From the IMG/VR virus record IMGVR_UViG_3300010430_000339, positions 1 through 30,362 of that record: a stretch of DNA of 30,362 nt, one strand, 5' to 3'. Shown here one piece after another: positions 30,131 to 30,362 of the stretch (position 1 is its first letter; each line of letters opens with the position of its first letter). The notes below the pieces were generated by a model that saw only the letters and a list, made by a program, of their open reading frames with translations, was not told the DNA's origin and did not search any database. Source of the DNA: a virus. The position numbers and the translations under genes were made by a program.

Positions 30131-30362
30131 CTATGCCTCAACCCTTCTGGCAAAGAATCTCATGTAAATATCCCGCCCATCAAACCAGAACTTGGGCATC
30201 ACATCCTCAACTTTAAACCTCTTCTCCTTCTCAAAATAGTACATGGCCCTGTCTGGAGTCCAAACACTGGCATGAGAATCCGGGGGTTCATTTAGGAGTT
30301 CAGTTGTCAATATTATATCGTGTGCATCCCAACCTTCTTTTCCTACTCTCTCTCCTAGAAGC
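30131..30362 (-). CDS. Partial gene at right edge, C-terminus only
   Basis: About 76 residues of an open frame run off the right edge and end at TAG 30131-30133: LLGERVGKEGWDAHDIILTT, SHASVWTPDRAMYYFEKEKR, FKVEDVMPKFWFDGRDIYMR, FFARRVEA. It shares the compact spacing of its neighbours (the next start is 10 bases on). The fragment is too short to name; the aromatic-rich WFDGRDIYMRFF is the only distinctive part. Confidence 0.6.
   Translation of the reverse strand, partial: LLGERVGKEGWDAHDIILTTELLNEPPDSHASVWTPDRAMYYFEKEKRFKVEDVMPKFWFDGRDIYMRFFARRVEA

Overview
The window looks like part of a large tailed (contractile, T4-like) bacteriophage genome, or a prophage-like contig derived from one. 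The evidence is a gp17-type large terminase, a gp25-type baseplate protein, a very large J/gp6-type baseplate wedge protein, a tail-tube-like protein, a tape-measure-like protein and a hub-like protein, packed with short gaps or overlaps and strong AAGGAGG-type ribosome binding sites. Coding DNA is moderately AT-rich. An exported OmpA-type protein points to a host with an outer membrane and peptidoglycan. No tRNA, rRNA, integrase, transposase or CRISPR array was seen.

Layout: (1) 1-9223, minus strand, is an accessory block of about 19 small overlapping genes. It runs, in transcription order, from a 72-aa protein, a two-helix membrane protein, a radical SAM/SPASM-like enzyme and a GNAT acetyltransferase into a series of small proteins that begin with nearly the same peptide (MKxKxDFVTNSSSxx[FY]). 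Small Cys-pair (zinc-ribbon-like) proteins alternate with these. Next come a conserved unknown, a duplicated winged-helix DNA-binding protein, an OmpA-like protein, a membrane protein, a fifth tagged protein, more zinc-ribbon proteins and an open-ended gene at the left edge. (2) 9224-9508 is a divergent intergenic region with a strongly structured candidate RNA and an AT-rich promoter candidate. (3) 9509-18572, plus strand, is a tail/baseplate operon: Zn/HAD protein, tail tube, Ala-rich protein, gp26/chaperone-like protein with a possible +1 frameshift, gp25, two unknowns, gp6/J and a helical unknown. (4) 18569-24969, minus strand and convergent, holds a structural protein, a tape-measure-like protein, an HExxH protein and the terminase. 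(5) 25256-25683, plus strand, holds a zinc-ribbon protein and a small ORF, closed by a terminator. (6) 25746-30362, minus strand, holds a hub-like protein, a DUF932-like protein, three conserved phage unknowns (one with an HTH) and a partial gene.

The most distinctive content is the tagged-protein operon. Five divergent proteins keep one 16-residue N-terminus while their codons have diverged, and four of them lie directly downstream of a radical SAM enzyme and an acetyltransferase. This could be a peptide-modification system, a shared targeting signal or a packaging signal; the sequence does not decide between them. Three structured RNA candidates on the minus strand (2539-2625, 4574-4705, 9260-9364) punctuate the same block. 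Functions are inferred from motifs read by eye; no database search was run.
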